The notes beneath the pieces were generated by a model. That model was not told the origin of the DNA and did no database searches. It saw only the letters and a program-made list of their open reading frames with translations. Below are positions 8,710 to 17,032 of a stretch of DNA of 47,210 bases, piece after piece. Both the position numbers and the translations under genes were made by a program. The stretch's first letter is position 1. The number at the start of each line of letters is the position of its first letter. Origin of the DNA: Methanobacteriota archaeon. Lineage in GTDB: Archaea > Thermoplasmatota > Poseidoniia > Poseidoniales > Thalassarchaeaceae. Location of the stretch: NCBI GenBank assembly GCA_002726275.1, contig PBSO01000018.1, positions 1-47,210 of the forward strand, written 5' to 3'.

Positions 8710-8744
8710 CCGGCCTTACGAATCAAGCGATACTATTGCTCGAT

Positions 8745-10793
8745 CTAACTCTTGTCCACGTTGAACCATGGTATGGTTGCTGGTGGAACTTCACTGGGCA
8801 TCGAAACCCTGTCAGAGTGGACGTGGTAGCTCAGGTACTGCGCCATGAAGATGAGCGAAGGCTCCTCCATGAAGAGATCGTGCGCCTCTTCGTAGAGGGC
8901 AGCGCGAGCATCGTAGTCTGTCTCGGTCTTGGCCTCTAGTAGTAGTGCATCGATGTCAGCGTTTGCGTACTGAGTGTTGTACACGTCTCCGTGCTCTGCT
9001 GCGCTAGCAACGAACGGGAACCAGTAGTTGTCTGGGTCATTGTAGTCAGGAGCCCAGCCAAGGAACATGAAGTCCCAGTTGGCGGTTCCGAACATCCTGT
9101 CCAGCATGTTGCCCCATGGCTCGCCAGTAACTGTGTTGGCGATTCCGACGAGGTCAAGGTTCTGTGCCATCAGGTTGGCGTTGGCCTCCCTGTTGACGTT
9201 TCCGTCGTTGTAGAACAGGCGGATCTCGTTTCCACCGAACCTGACGCAGTCGTCAGTGTCCTGGTTTCCGTCAGCGTCTACGCAGGTGTATCCAGCAGCG
9301 TCTAGAATGGATCTAGCCATGTCTAGGTCGTAGCTGAAAGTCGCGTCCTGGGTCTCCACGAATGGCATCCCCAGTGGGACTGGCCCGTGTAGGGGGATCG
9401 CGAATCCGTCGTAGATGTCAGAGATGGCGGTATCGTAGTCATAGATGTACGACAGTGCCTTTCGGACTGCTCCATCGCCCATGAACTCGTTGTGGGCGAC
9501 GTCTCCGTCAGCTCCCTCGATGGTCGGGTTGGTGTTCATGATTCCCAGAGCCACAGTCAGAGAAGCCTCTGGTCCGCAGTCGGTACCCTGGTCAGGGTCT
9601 CCGGTGATTGCGGTTGGGTTCTCTGTGTTCAGGCAGACCTCTGCTAGGTTCCCGCTTGGGACCGAAGCGAAGTCGACCTCTCCGTCCTTTAGGGCAGCTA
9701 CGCGAGTAGCCTCCTCAGCGACCTCGGACCTGGTGATCTTGTTCAGGTTGAATCCGCCGTCTTCCCAGTATAGCCAGTTTGGAGTGAGCACGAGCTCGGT
9801 CTCCTCGACGTAGCTGTTCAGGACGTATGCGTTGGTTCCTAGCGGGTTCGAGTGCAGGAACGCGTTGCAGTGGTCATCGGAACTCTCGTCGACATCAGCG
9901 GTAGCTGGGTCGTCCTCGGTTACGATTCTGTTAGCCTCACAGGTCTCTGCGTCAGTAACGGCTCCAATCCAGAATGCGATGGTCGGGATGAATGCCGAGT
10001 AGGCGACATCCAGAGTCGCGGAGAAGGTACCGTCGTCGTTGACGACTAGTCCGTCGCAGGAAGACATGGTCTCGTACATGATCCATGCAACACCGGAGTC
10101 TGGGCTTCCATACTCTATAACTCGGCACCATGAGTACCGAACGTCCTCAGCGTCGAACGTTGCTCCGTTCGAGAAGAAGACCCCCTCACGTAGGGTGAAG
10201 GTGTATGTCAGACCGTCGTCGCTAATGGTGTAGCCAGTGGCGAGCCTTGGAACTAGGACGGGTGCCCCGTCTGCCCCTGGCTCGTACCTGTACAGAGTGT
10301 CGTAGACGTTCTCAATGACTGCTCCGGACGACGTGTCGTACGCGTCTGCGGGGTCCATCATTGGTGGGTCGACGTCAGAGGTCATTGCAACGATCTCGCA
10401 AGCGGATGCAACGCCGGACAAATCGTCCTCTTTGCACTCGCGGAGATCCTCTAGAGCTGCCATGGCATCGGCCATCGACATGTCGCCGGAGCCGTACTTG
10501 CTCATGTAGTAAGCCTGGTCGTAGGCGCAGGAGCCATCGTCGTCAGTAGCTGACGAGTCGTAGTTTGTAGCTTCCATGTCCATGCAACCAGCTGCCTCAA
10601 GGTGGTCAAATACGCCGTCGCCGTCCGAGTCGGCGAACTCACACGAACCGTCGTCGACGGTCGCATCAGCGTCGAAGTTAGTTGCAATTTCATCCATGCA
10701 ACCCTCCACATCGTCGTCTCCGCCTAGGCAACCGGCGGTGACTGACGCAATCATCAGCGTAACAAGAAGTAAAGCGCTTAGCTTGGACTTCAT
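8745..10793 (-). CDS. oppA: Peptide ABC transporter substrate-binding lipoprotein (SBP family 5, OppA/DppA)
   Basis: Captures peptides outside the membrane and hands them to OppBC. It has 682 residues. A signal peptide ends in SVTAGC, so Cys22 is the probable lipid-anchored residue. Residues 31-89 form a stalk of two GCMD..ATN...AT.DDGSC units with DSDGDGVFD between them; cysteines sit at 32, 51, 70 and 89, exactly 19 apart. The SBP_bac_5 fold follows (VIENVYDTLYRYEPG; LTYTFTLREGVFFSNGATFDAEDV split over two lines of the domain; NWDFMFLGWAPDYNDPDNYW). Many acidic residues are typical of a marine surface protein. The ATG at 10793 has a TATA box 26-27 nt upstream. First gene of the opp operon. 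Confidence 0.93.
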   Translation of the reverse strand: MKSKLSALLLVTLMIASVTAGCLGGDDDVEGCMDEIATNFDADATVDDGSCEFADSDGDGVFDHLEAAGCMDMEATNYDSSATDDDGSCAYDQAYYMSKYGSGDMSMADAMAALEDLRECKEDDLSGVASACEIVAMTSDVDPPMMDPADAYDTSSGAVIENVYDTLYRYEPGADGAPVLVPRLATGYTISDDGLTYTFTLREGVFFSNGATFDAEDVRYSWCRVIEYGSPDSGVAWIMYETMSSCDGLVVNDDGTFSATLDVAYSAFIPTIAFWIGAVTDAETCEANRIVTEDDPATADVDESSDDHCNAFLHSNPLGTNAYVLNSYVEETELVLTPNWLYWEDGGFNLNKITRSEVAEEATRVAALKDGEVDFASVPSGNLAEVCLNTENPTAITGDPDQGTDCGPEASLTVALGIMNTNPTIEGADGDVAHNEFMGDGAVRKALSYIYDYDTAISDIYDGFAIPLHGPVPLGMPFVETQDATFSYDLDMARSILDAAGYTCVDADGNQDTDDCVRFGGNEIRLFYNDGNVNREANANLMAQNLDLVGIANTVTGEPWGNMLDRMFGTANWDFMFLGWAPDYNDPDNYWFPFVASAAEHGDVYNTQYANADIDALLLEAKTETDYDARAALYEEAHDLFMEEPSLIFMAQYLSYHVHSDRVSMPSEVPPATIPWFNVDKS

Positions 10794-10816
10794 ACCTCGT
10801 GCGTGGGCGTGTTGAG

Positions 10817-10822
10817 TATTTA
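10817..10822 (-). promoter_or_regulatory. TATA box of the opp operon
   Basis: On the minus strand the element reads CTAAATACTC with core TAAATA, centred 26-27 nt before the oppA ATG (10793). Transcription would start at the first codon, giving a leaderless operon mRNA. The 124-bp spacer to the tRNA-Ala gene holds no other candidate coding sequence. Confidence 0.5.
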
Positions 10823-10917
10823 GTATCTCTCAGATTTTCAAGGAAATAGCCATTTTTGGTTACTATTATGCTTGAAAATGGTTTACTTTCTGCACTTCTT
10901 GGGGCGCTGAAGATGGA

Positions 10918-10994
10918 TGGTGGACGTGCCGAGATTTGAACTCGGGGCCTCTTCCATGCCAAGGAAGCGCGCTTCCAAGCTGCGCCACACGCCC
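10918..10994 (-). tRNA. tRNA-Ala (anticodon GGC), CCA encoded
   Basis: The minus strand folds as a complete cloverleaf. The acceptor pairs GGGCGTG with CACGTCC and includes a G3-U70 pair, the alanine identity element. The D stem is GCGC/GCGC, the anticodon stem CTTCC/GGAAG with loop TTGGCAT (anticodon GGC), and the T stem CCGAG/CTCGG with loop TTCAAAT. A73 is followed by a genomically encoded CCA (10918-10920). No intron. It reads GCC codons, frequent in these genes. Confidence 0.93.
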
Positions 10995-11063
10995 AATAGA
11001 AAGCGCGACTATCGAGGCCCATTTAAGGAGAATGGGTGCAGGGGCTAGCAAGAGTGAGTGGTG

Positions 11064-11582
11064 ATGCCAGGGGGACCCGAAATTCCAGACGGCCTGATTG
11101 AGAGGGTCATCCTAGCGCTTGATGGAAGGGATGCCCCCTTCATCAAGAGCCTTGATGGGGGCATCTCCCTCGAATGGCTAGAGTCTGGTGACAGCAGATT
11201 GGGGATTACAAGGTTCGAGTGCGACCACAACGAACTGTATCGGAGGAGGAGGCTTGGATTGCCCCCGGGCCCGATCACAATAGGTATCAACAGTATACTG
11301 GACGGTGACGAGAAGCTGTTCAAGCACACGCTAGCACATGAACTTCTACATGCAGCGGGACTCTTGGAACACGACGGGAACCACGCTGAAATCGTGAAAG
11401 CAGTGGCACCGTCCCCGAAGCTGAGCGAGTCTCCCGTATTGAGGGGGATGCGGGAGGAGGTTCTTTCCAGCCTACCCGAGAGACAGTGGATCTGCGGGAA
11501 CTGCGGCCACTCCTGGGAGCGGATGAGGGTGACGAGACCCGGCAGATGCCCCAAGTGCGCGAGATCGTTCACGGCACCCTAG
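11064..11582 (+). CDS. SprT-like zinc metallopeptidase with C-terminal zinc ribbon
   Basis: About 173 residues. The core HTLAHELLHAAGLLEHDGNH contains the zincin HExxH plus a downstream histidine, as in SprT/Spartan-type peptidases. The C-terminus CGNCGHSWERMRVTRPGRCP-KC is a four-cysteine zinc ribbon, also usual for this family. SprT-like proteins in eukaryotes digest DNA-protein crosslinks; that role here is by analogy only. ATG at 11064 is chosen; GTG codons at 11058 and 11061 precede it in frame. It lies between two divergently placed tRNA genes. A bulged hairpin follows the stop codon at once. Confidence 0.8.
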   Translation: MPGGPEIPDGLIERVILALDGRDAPFIKSLDGGISLEWLESGDSRLGITRFECDHNELYRRRRLGLPPGPITIGINSILDGDEKLFKHTLAHELLHAAGLLEHDGNHAEIVKAVAPSPKLSESPVLRGMREEVLSSLPERQWICGNCGHSWERMRVTRPGRCPKCARSFTAP

Positions 11583-11584
11583 GG

Positions 11585-11607
11585 CGTTTTCCATCATCTT
11601 GGAAACG
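11585..11607 (+). terminator. Stem-loop after the SprT-like gene
   Basis: CGTTTTCCA (11585-11593) pairs with TGGAAACG (11600-11607) as an 8-bp stem with one bulged T and a 6-nt loop, three bases after the stop codon. It may mark the 3' end of the sprT-like transcript before the tRNA-Arg promoter. No T-run follows, so termination is uncertain. Confidence 0.35.
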
Positions 11608-11667
11608 TCTAGTTAGATAATCCGCAGAGTGTGGGATTCATGAGGGGGGTGCTCGGCGCAGATGTCA

Positions 11668-11744
11668 GGGCGATTAGTGTAGTCTGGATATCATCCCGGC
11701 CTTCTAAGCCGGTGACACGGGTTCGAATCCTGTATCGCCCACCA
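11668..11744 (+). tRNA. tRNA-Arg (anticodon TCT), CCA encoded
   Basis: The cloverleaf has acceptor GGGCGAT/ATCGCCC, anticodon stem CCGGC/GCCGG with loop CTTCTAA (anticodon TCT, decoding AGA and AGG), and T arm ACGGG TTCGAAT CCTGT. Discriminator A at 11741 is followed by an encoded CCA at 11742-11744. The D stem is weak (one mismatch and a G-T pair). No intron is present. AGG is a common arginine codon in this window. Confidence 0.9.
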
Positions 11745-11770
11745 CCAAACCCGCTCCCTCGCGAATCGCT

Positions 11771-11777
11771 CATATAG
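11771..11777 (+). promoter_or_regulatory. TATA box for the eL41 gene
   Basis: CATATAG is centred 26 nt before the ATG at 11800, the expected distance for a leaderless archaeal transcript. It lies directly downstream of tRNA-Arg, so eL41 seems to have its own promoter. Confidence 0.5.
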
Positions 11778-11799
11778 GGGCAGCAGGTCGGCCGCCCGC

Positions 11800-11907
11800 A
11801 TGAAGAGAGGTTCTCGCGCATGGAAGAAGCGAGGCCAGCAGCGCTGGAAGTGGCGCAAGAAGAAGCTCCGAAGGCGAAAGGCAGCCAGAAAGCGCGCTAA
11901 GCAGTGA
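11800..11907 (+). CDS. rpl41e: Ribosomal protein eL41 (L41e), 35 residues
   Basis: A tiny, extremely basic peptide beginning MKRGSRAWKKRGQQRWKWRK and ending RKRAKQ; more than half of it is Arg or Lys. The block WRKKKLRRRKAARKRAK resembles eL41, the single-helix protein at the interface of large and small subunits in eukaryotes and some archaea. It starts with ATG behind a well-placed TATA box and stops with TGA at 11905-11907. It is short enough to be missed by ordinary gene callers. The alternative is a random basic ORF, but the composition, promoter spacing and match to the family pattern make eL41 the better call. The N-terminal ten or so residues extend beyond the 25-residue eukaryotic form. 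Confidence 0.75.
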   Translation: MKRGSRAWKKRGQQRWKWRKKKLRRRKAARKRAKQ

Positions 11908-11963
11908 TTCCACTGAACCTAGGCAGCGGACACATTGATAGGCTGATTACCAATGCAAGCATA

Positions 11964-14900
11964 ATGACACGTGCGGATGCTACAACATACGTTGCGCTGG
12001 CCCTAGTTTGCCTTATGCTAGGAATGACTGCCTCGATTAGCCAGAATGATATGCAGATGCGGGAACTTGATGACGTCCCTGAAAAGTCGATGACGCATGC
12101 GGCCCCGAATATCCCGGGGTCCACCCCTGGCTCGATCTTCTCGGATACCACGATATCCAACGCTAGGGGTACGGCCTGCATGGTCAGGCACAACGGGACA
12201 CTAGCGTGCTGGGGGGCAAATGATGCCGGTCAGCTCGGAAATGGCCAGATGGAGGATGGAAACTACTCCGAGGTTCCGGTCGAGGTGATTGGAGTGACTG
12301 GGCTCACCTTCAGGGAGGTCGCCGTAGGGCAGTTCGCAGCCTGCGCCATTACCGACACGAACGAGTTGTACTGCTGGGGCGGTGGACAATTTGGTCAGCT
12401 AGGCAGACCCGTGTGCGTATACGTGGGCGACGATTACTACCCATGCAGGTACGCGCAAGGAAAGCTACCAGCCAAGGTCCACTTCCCAGGCAATCCGAAC
12501 GCCGAAGTCAGGACCATCGTGGGATCTGACCTGAGTGCCCACTTCTGCGCGATTATCGACGACGGAGACGTGTCGTGCTGGGGCAACAACGACTTCGGCC
12601 AGGTGGGGAATGGAGATTGGTGCAGCGAGGGCGTGACATACTCGCAGATCCCCGCGGTGGGAGACAACTGCAACATCTACAATGGCATAACTAGGCCTCA
12701 GATGGTCGAGATGCCAGAAAACCGGAGCGCTATCGCCGTATCAGTCGGAATGGGCAACTCGTGCGCGGTTCTCGACAACAACAGCTTGTACTGCTGGGGC
12801 AGAAGCGACACAGGATCAATGGGGCAGGGCGACGACTACCTCTACAAGACCACGCTTGCAGAGGATCTGGTTGATTGGGAGAATCAAGACTGGCTCAACA
12901 TGACCGATGCGACGAATTTCGGGGAAGAGGGCAAGGCCTTCATGTACCCATGCCCGTTTGGAGGCACCCATTGGATTGAGTGGACTGGCAAGGAAAACAA
13001 CACACTAACAGGCGTGACGACGGACGGGTTCACCCATGGTTTCTGGGCTGGATCCGACGTCGACTTCGCGTTACAGCTGGAACCCATACACGTCCCCATG
13101 CCGAACGGCACTGGTGTTTTGGCGATTGATTCGGGATTCTCGGGTCACACGGCGGTTCTCGAGGACGGGAACGTCGCCTACTGGGGGTTTGGCAATGATG
13201 ACGAGCGCTGGAACTCCTCACCCACCCTGAATCCCGATCTTGGGCCGGATGTGAACCGCTCGGTGATCTCCTTCAGCCAGGGGCCCGAGCACGGATGCGC
13301 CATACTCGACAACTTCGAGGCATGGTGCGGCGGGATGAACAACAACGGGCAGCTCGGACTTGGGAACTCGACGTACTACGAGGACATCACGCCAGTAGTC
13401 GGCGCACATGAGTTCGCCGCAATAGCCGCAGGGGGCTCGTGGTATAGCGACAACTCCAGATGGAACTCAACAGGATGGATGGCCGAGGTCCAGTCAACCT
13501 GTGCGATTAACACGACTGGTGGCGTCTTCTGCTGGGGCTCCGACAACTACGGTGGGCTAGGCAACGGCGGCAATGGTTTCGCATCTTTCCCCGTTGAGAT
13601 ATGGGTCGAAGCTGGGACTGACGGAACCGCGATGTTGGGCGACAGGGACCCGGATGGAGATGGCATTCTGGGAATGCTCGACGAACTACCATGGGGATGC
13701 CCTGCGGGATACTACGTAATCGACGGCTCCTGCACGGGAGTCAGTGAGGCGGGGCACTACTCCCCGGAGTTCTCAGAGTCGGACTGGGAGTGCCAACCTG
13801 GCGAGTTCCAGCCACTGGCGGGACAGGGGTTCTGCATTGAGGCGAGTCCGGGTCACTATGTCTCGGGAAGCACCGCGACATCCCAGGAATCATGCGAATC
13901 AGGCCACTACCAGCCCGATTCCGGGCAGACATCGTGCCTTGGGGCGGACATGGGGCACGAGACAAACAATGATGCCACCGCGCAGATGATGTGCGGGACC
14001 GGGTACTACCAGCCGCTTGCAAACCAGTCTGATTGCCTCGCTGCGGATCCCGGAAACTATGTCGGTAGCGTAGGTTCCACCACACAGACCGAGTGCGCAC
14101 CGGGAACATACTCGGCCAACCTAGCCGCTTCATCGTGCTCACTCGCCTTCGCCGGGCACTACGCCCCTGGTAACGGGTCTGTCGCACAGACTCCATGCGA
14201 GCCCGGGACTTACTCGGACGAGCTGGGCCTCGGCGAGTGCAAGGTAACGGAGCCAGGCCACTACACAAGCGGGTCTGGATCGACTTTCCAAACTCCCTGC
14301 TCGATGCCCCAGTTCCAGGCGTCGCAGGGCCAGAGCGAATGCATCGACTCGAACCCCGGCCACTACGTGGACACGGACGGTGCGATTTCAGAGGGGGCCT
14401 GTCCTGCAGGAACCTTCCAGCCCTCCTACGGAGCGACCGAGTGCATGGACACCAATCCAGGACACCACGCACCCTCCGAGGGCACTGGCGACGAAGTACC
14501 GTGCCCCACAGGCCAGTACCAGCCCGATTCCGGAAGCATAGTCTGCCTCACGGCAAACCCTGGGAGCTTCGTGGATTCGGAGGGCTCATCATCCCAGATG
14601 GATTGCGGTGAGGGGCATTACCAGCCAGACTCGGGCTCTGACTCATGCCTCACGGCCGACTCGGGTTACTACGCTGATGGAACAGGATCAGAGGTTCAGA
14701 GAGAGTGTGTTCCGGGGACCTACCAGCCGGACTCTGGACAAGCCTCATGCATCGAAGCAGAAGCTGGCAACTCCGCTGAAGGCCCGGCTGCATCTTCCCA
14801 GGTGATTTGCTCTCCCGGTACTTACCAACCAGAGCCCGGCAGGGCATCGTGCATCGAAGCCACCGCAGGCGCCTTTGTGGCAGATGAGGGGTCCTTGGAC

Positions 14901-15365
14901 TTCGAATACTGCGAGGTCGGGACCTACCAGCCGTCTACCGGGCAGTCGGAATGCCTTGAGGCCGAAGCCGGATACATCGTCTCGCTGATCGGCTCGCTGG
15001 GCCAATACCCGTGCGAGGCCGGGACCTACCAGCCGTCTACCGGGCAGACCGAGTGCATCGACGCCCAGAAGGGACACTACGTTGAGGCAGAGGGATCGCC
15101 CTCCCAGACGCCCTGCGAGGCCGGGACCTACCAGCAACTGGCCAAGGCCACGTACTGCATAGTCGCGGGAGCCAACCATTTCGTTCCCGAGTCGGGCGCA
15201 TTCTTCCAGCAGCCCTGTCCATCTGGCGAAACACAGCCCGAGAAAGGGCAGACCTCCTGCATCGCCGAGCAATCTAGCGACTCGGGCGGTTCCGTACCCG
15301 GATTCGCATTCATCCCGGCCATTGTGGCCATATCGTTGGCTGCCATCGGATCGAGAAGGCGATAG
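11964..15365 (+). CDS. Giant surface protein: RCC1-type propeller repeats, GCC2/GCC3 cysteine repeats and PGF-type C-terminal sorting signal
   Basis: About 1133 residues. The ATG at 11964 gives a signal peptide (TTYVALALVCLMLGMTA); a GTG 60 nt earlier also is in frame but overlaps eL41. Residues about 50-560 contain RCC1-like units (ACWGANDAGQLGNG, YCWGGGQFGQLG, SCWGNNDFGQVGNG, FCWGSDNYGGLGNG), predicting a beta-propeller. A calcium-type linker DPDGDGILG follows. Then come 15 cysteine-pair units of about 34 residues like CEAGTYQPSTGQTEC, matching GCC2/GCC3 ephrin-receptor-like repeats. The last 24 residues are SVPGF, a hydrophobic helix and RRR, like the PGF-CTERM signals cut by archaeosortase A. 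It is probably an anchored cell-surface adhesin or recognition protein; function unknown. Confidence 0.8.
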   Translation: MTRADATTYVALALVCLMLGMTASISQNDMQMRELDDVPEKSMTHAAPNIPGSTPGSIFSDTTISNARGTACMVRHNGTLACWGANDAGQLGNGQMEDGNYSEVPVEVIGVTGLTFREVAVGQFAACAITDTNELYCWGGGQFGQLGRPVCVYVGDDYYPCRYAQGKLPAKVHFPGNPNAEVRTIVGSDLSAHFCAIIDDGDVSCWGNNDFGQVGNGDWCSEGVTYSQIPAVGDNCNIYNGITRPQMVEMPENRSAIAVSVGMGNSCAVLDNNSLYCWGRSDTGSMGQGDDYLYKTTLAEDLVDWENQDWLNMTDATNFGEEGKAFMYPCPFGGTHWIEWTGKENNTLTGVTTDGFTHGFWAGSDVDFALQLEPIHVPMPNGTGVLAIDSGFSGHTAVLEDGNVAYWGFGNDDERWNSSPTLNPDLGPDVNRSVISFSQGPEHGCAILDNFEAWCGGMNNNGQLGLGNSTYYEDITPVVGAHEFAAIAAGGSWYSDNSRWNSTGWMAEVQSTCAINTTGGVFCWGSDNYGGLGNGGNGFASFPVEIWVEAGTDGTAMLGDRDPDGDGILGMLDELPWGCPAGYYVIDGSCTGVSEAGHYSPEFSESDWECQPGEFQPLAGQGFCIEASPGHYVSGSTATSQESCESGHYQPDSGQTSCLGADMGHETNNDATAQMMCGTGYYQPLANQSDCLAADPGNYVGSVGSTTQTECAPGTYSANLAASSCSLAFAGHYAPGNGSVAQTPCEPGTYSDELGLGECKVTEPGHYTSGSGSTFQTPCSMPQFQASQGQSECIDSNPGHYVDTDGAISEGACPAGTFQPSYGATECMDTNPGHHAPSEGTGDEVPCPTGQYQPDSGSIVCLTANPGSFVDSEGSSSQMDCGEGHYQPDSGSDSCLTADSGYYADGTGSEVQRECVPGTYQPDSGQASCIEAEAGNSAEGPAASSQVICSPGTYQPEPGRASCIEATAGAFVADEGSLDFEYCEVGTYQPSTGQSECLEAEAGYIVSLIGSLGQYPCEAGTYQPSTGQTECIDAQKGHYVEAEGSPSQTPCEAGTYQQLAKATYCIVAGANHFVPESGAFFQQPCPSGETQPEKGQTSCIAEQSSDSGGSVPGFAFIPAIVAISLAAIGSRRR
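14919..15134 (+). repeat. Near-identical tandem DNA repeats inside the cysteine-repeat domain
   Basis: A 27-bp block starting GGGACCTACCAGCC is identical at 14919-14945 and 15021-15047, 102 bp apart. Its first 12 bases recur another 102 bp on (15123-15134). The period equals 34 codons, one GCC2/GCC3 unit. The other units are much more diverged at DNA level, so the last three look like recent in-frame duplications. Confidence 0.75.
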
Positions 15366-15426
15366 CCCCGAATGGAAACCATCAATCCGTGACAGGCTTG
15401 ATAGTTGGTGCGTTATTGGAACTAAT

Positions 15427-16341
15427 ATGGCCGGCATAAGGGAGTACTCCGAAAGTGACCGCACTGCCGCGACCCTGTCCCTTGTGGCCTTCGTGGCAGG
15501 GATATCCCTCATCTGGGCGGTGATCGGCCCGGGGCATTCGGCAGCCTCCCTTTCTGAGGCCTCAGGATCCCAGGTCATACCCAGCACCGCCCTAGCCATG
15601 TTCAGGACCATTGCAGCAATGGCGTCGGTGTTCACACTCTCGGCAATCGCCTCCAACAAGGAGGGGCTAAACTACAATGTCCTGGACTACGAAACCAAGA
15701 TCTACGGGCCGAGGAGGTTACTCGGCACGAGTCGTCTGGCTGCATACACGATGTGGAGTTTCGGCCTCCTGGGGATATACTTCTCCATAGCGGCATTCGT
15801 GACGTGGTCTCACATTCTTGGGACTAACGTCCCCGACATCCTTCTCGTCGCGTGCCCCGCAGCCCTAGCTGCTTCTTGCGCGTCCGCGCTTCTGGTTTCC
15901 GTGACTGTGACTTTCATACTAATTCCCGAATCCAATGAGAGGGGTGACAACATCAGTCACTACTTCCTATGGGACAATCAGATAATGCACAATGGTAACG
16001 TGATAATTCTCAGTGCAGAGTTGCTCGTTACGGACATAACAATTGGACTATCCCATATTTCCTTCCCAGTCATTTTCGGGGCCATATATGTCACGTTCTC
16101 AGCATTTTTCGCCACTAGGGAAGGAGGATTCTACTTCTATGACTTTCTTGACCCGAGATTGAATGGAGCTCCGATAATCCACATGACACTGCTTACCGTT
16201 ATGGCCGCCCTCTACATCGGCGTGATTCTTTTGACATCCCTAGTTGATTGGAATCGCGGCGTGGCCGCAGTGGCCATCATACTACTTCTCCACTTAGTTA
16301 CCACGTTCAAGGACCCTAAAGAAGCGACACTAGATTCGTGA
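15427..16341 (+). CDS. Polytopic membrane protein, possibly FAR-17a/AIG1-like
   Basis: 304 residues from the ATG at 15427; the longer frame from 15322 overlaps the end of the previous gene and is less likely. About eight hydrophobic segments are visible. The stretch HNGNVIILSAELLVTDITIG followed by PVIFGAIYVTFSAFF and GGFYFYDFLDP is reminiscent of the FAR-17a/AIG1/Pr6Pr membrane families, where a conserved His lies in a helix. That similarity is from memory of the pattern and is weak. The 3' end overlaps the TIM gene by 26 bp, convergently. No partner gene nearby explains its role. Confidence 0.6.
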   Translation: MAGIREYSESDRTAATLSLVAFVAGISLIWAVIGPGHSAASLSEASGSQVIPSTALAMFRTIAAMASVFTLSAIASNKEGLNYNVLDYETKIYGPRRLLGTSRLAAYTMWSFGLLGIYFSIAAFVTWSHILGTNVPDILLVACPAALAASCASALLVSVTVTFILIPESNERGDNISHYFLWDNQIMHNGNVIILSAELLVTDITIGLSHISFPVIFGAIYVTFSAFFATREGGFYFYDFLDPRLNGAPIIHMTLLTVMAALYIGVILLTSLVDWNRGVAAVAIILLLHLVTTFKDPKEATLDS

Positions 16342-17032
16342 GAGCCGCGGCCTGGTCGGATGACTTTGTCACCCCACTAGCCAGAAGCACACCTGAGGTT
16401 CCAAGCTCCACGGCCATCGCCACATCTGCTCCGGTCTTCACCCCCGCGCCACATAGAACTCCGACGTCGTCGTTCGTCTCCTTCACTGCTTCTGCCGTGC
16501 TGGAGACTACCCCTGGATCAGCACTTGTGACCGATACATCGCCCCCGATCAATTCGGGCGGCTCCACGGCCACATAAGTGGGCACTAAGGCGGCCAGAGC
16601 CCTCGCTTCATCGGTGTCGGCTGCGCATGCACACACTTGGAATCCCTCGGGAACCTGATCCAGCAGCATAGCGACGTGCTCTAGGCTGACCTTGTGCTCA
16701 GCGTGGTTGATCAGAGTTCCCGAGGCCCCCCACTGTATGGCGGTCTCGGGGTTTATCCAACCGGTATTGGAACCAAATCCGATGGGATCCATGTGTTGGC
16801 ACCAGACTTCCAGATTCGGGGCCGCTTGAACAACCTGTGCGAGATCAAGTGGAGAGACAGCGGCAACCAGTCTGGCATCGGTCTCCAATCCCTCCATGAT
16901 GCGGGCTAGTTCTACGGCGGAGGCGCCATGGGCCTCTTCGTAAGTCTTGAAGTTCACAACCACCAGAGTGTCGCTCACGAACGTGCGAGAGGCAGGGGTG
17001 CTTTGACCGTGCCGACTATTCTGATTCGCCAT
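16316..17032 (-). CDS. tpiA: Triosephosphate isomerase, archaeal type
   Basis: Interconverts dihydroxyacetone phosphate and glyceraldehyde 3-phosphate in glycolysis and gluconeogenesis. The short archaeal form is clear: VVNFKTY with Lys29, GTLINHAEHK with the catalytic His110, VAVEPPELIGG with Glu157, and the phosphate-binding end VLCGAGVKTG and GVLLASGVTKSSD. At 238 residues it is slightly longer than the usual 220-225. A GTG at 16978 would give 220 residues and start right before the first strand, so the ATG at 17032 (overlapping the upstream gene by 17 bp) is not certain. It is co-transcribed with the nucleotidyltransferase and overlaps the convergent membrane gene by 26 bp. Confidence 0.93.
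   Translation of the reverse strand: MANQNSRHGQSTPASRTFVSDTLVVVNFKTYEEAHGASAVELARIMEGLETDARLVAAVSPLDLAQVVQAAPNLEVWCQHMDPIGFGSNTGWINPETAIQWGASGTLINHAEHKVSLEHVAMLLDQVPEGFQVCACAADTDEARALAALVPTYVAVEPPELIGGDVSVTSADPGVVSSTAEAVKETNDDVGVLCGAGVKTGADVAMAVELGTSGVLLASGVTKSSDQAAALTNLVSLL

Noticed and set aside
10690-11022. Open frame across tRNA-Ala and the oppA promoter
   Set aside because: It contains the tRNA gene and promoter and has no recognisable protein features.
13741-15285. Repeat array that could be mistaken for CRISPR or a minisatellite
   Set aside because: The period is a multiple of three, the units encode cysteine-pair repeats and the frame is open throughout, so it is protein-coding repeat sequence.
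14745-15659. A 304-codon minus-strand frame opposite the surface protein end
   Set aside because: It spans two plus-strand genes and mirrors the repeat structure, as expected for an antisense shadow of a GC-rich repeat array.
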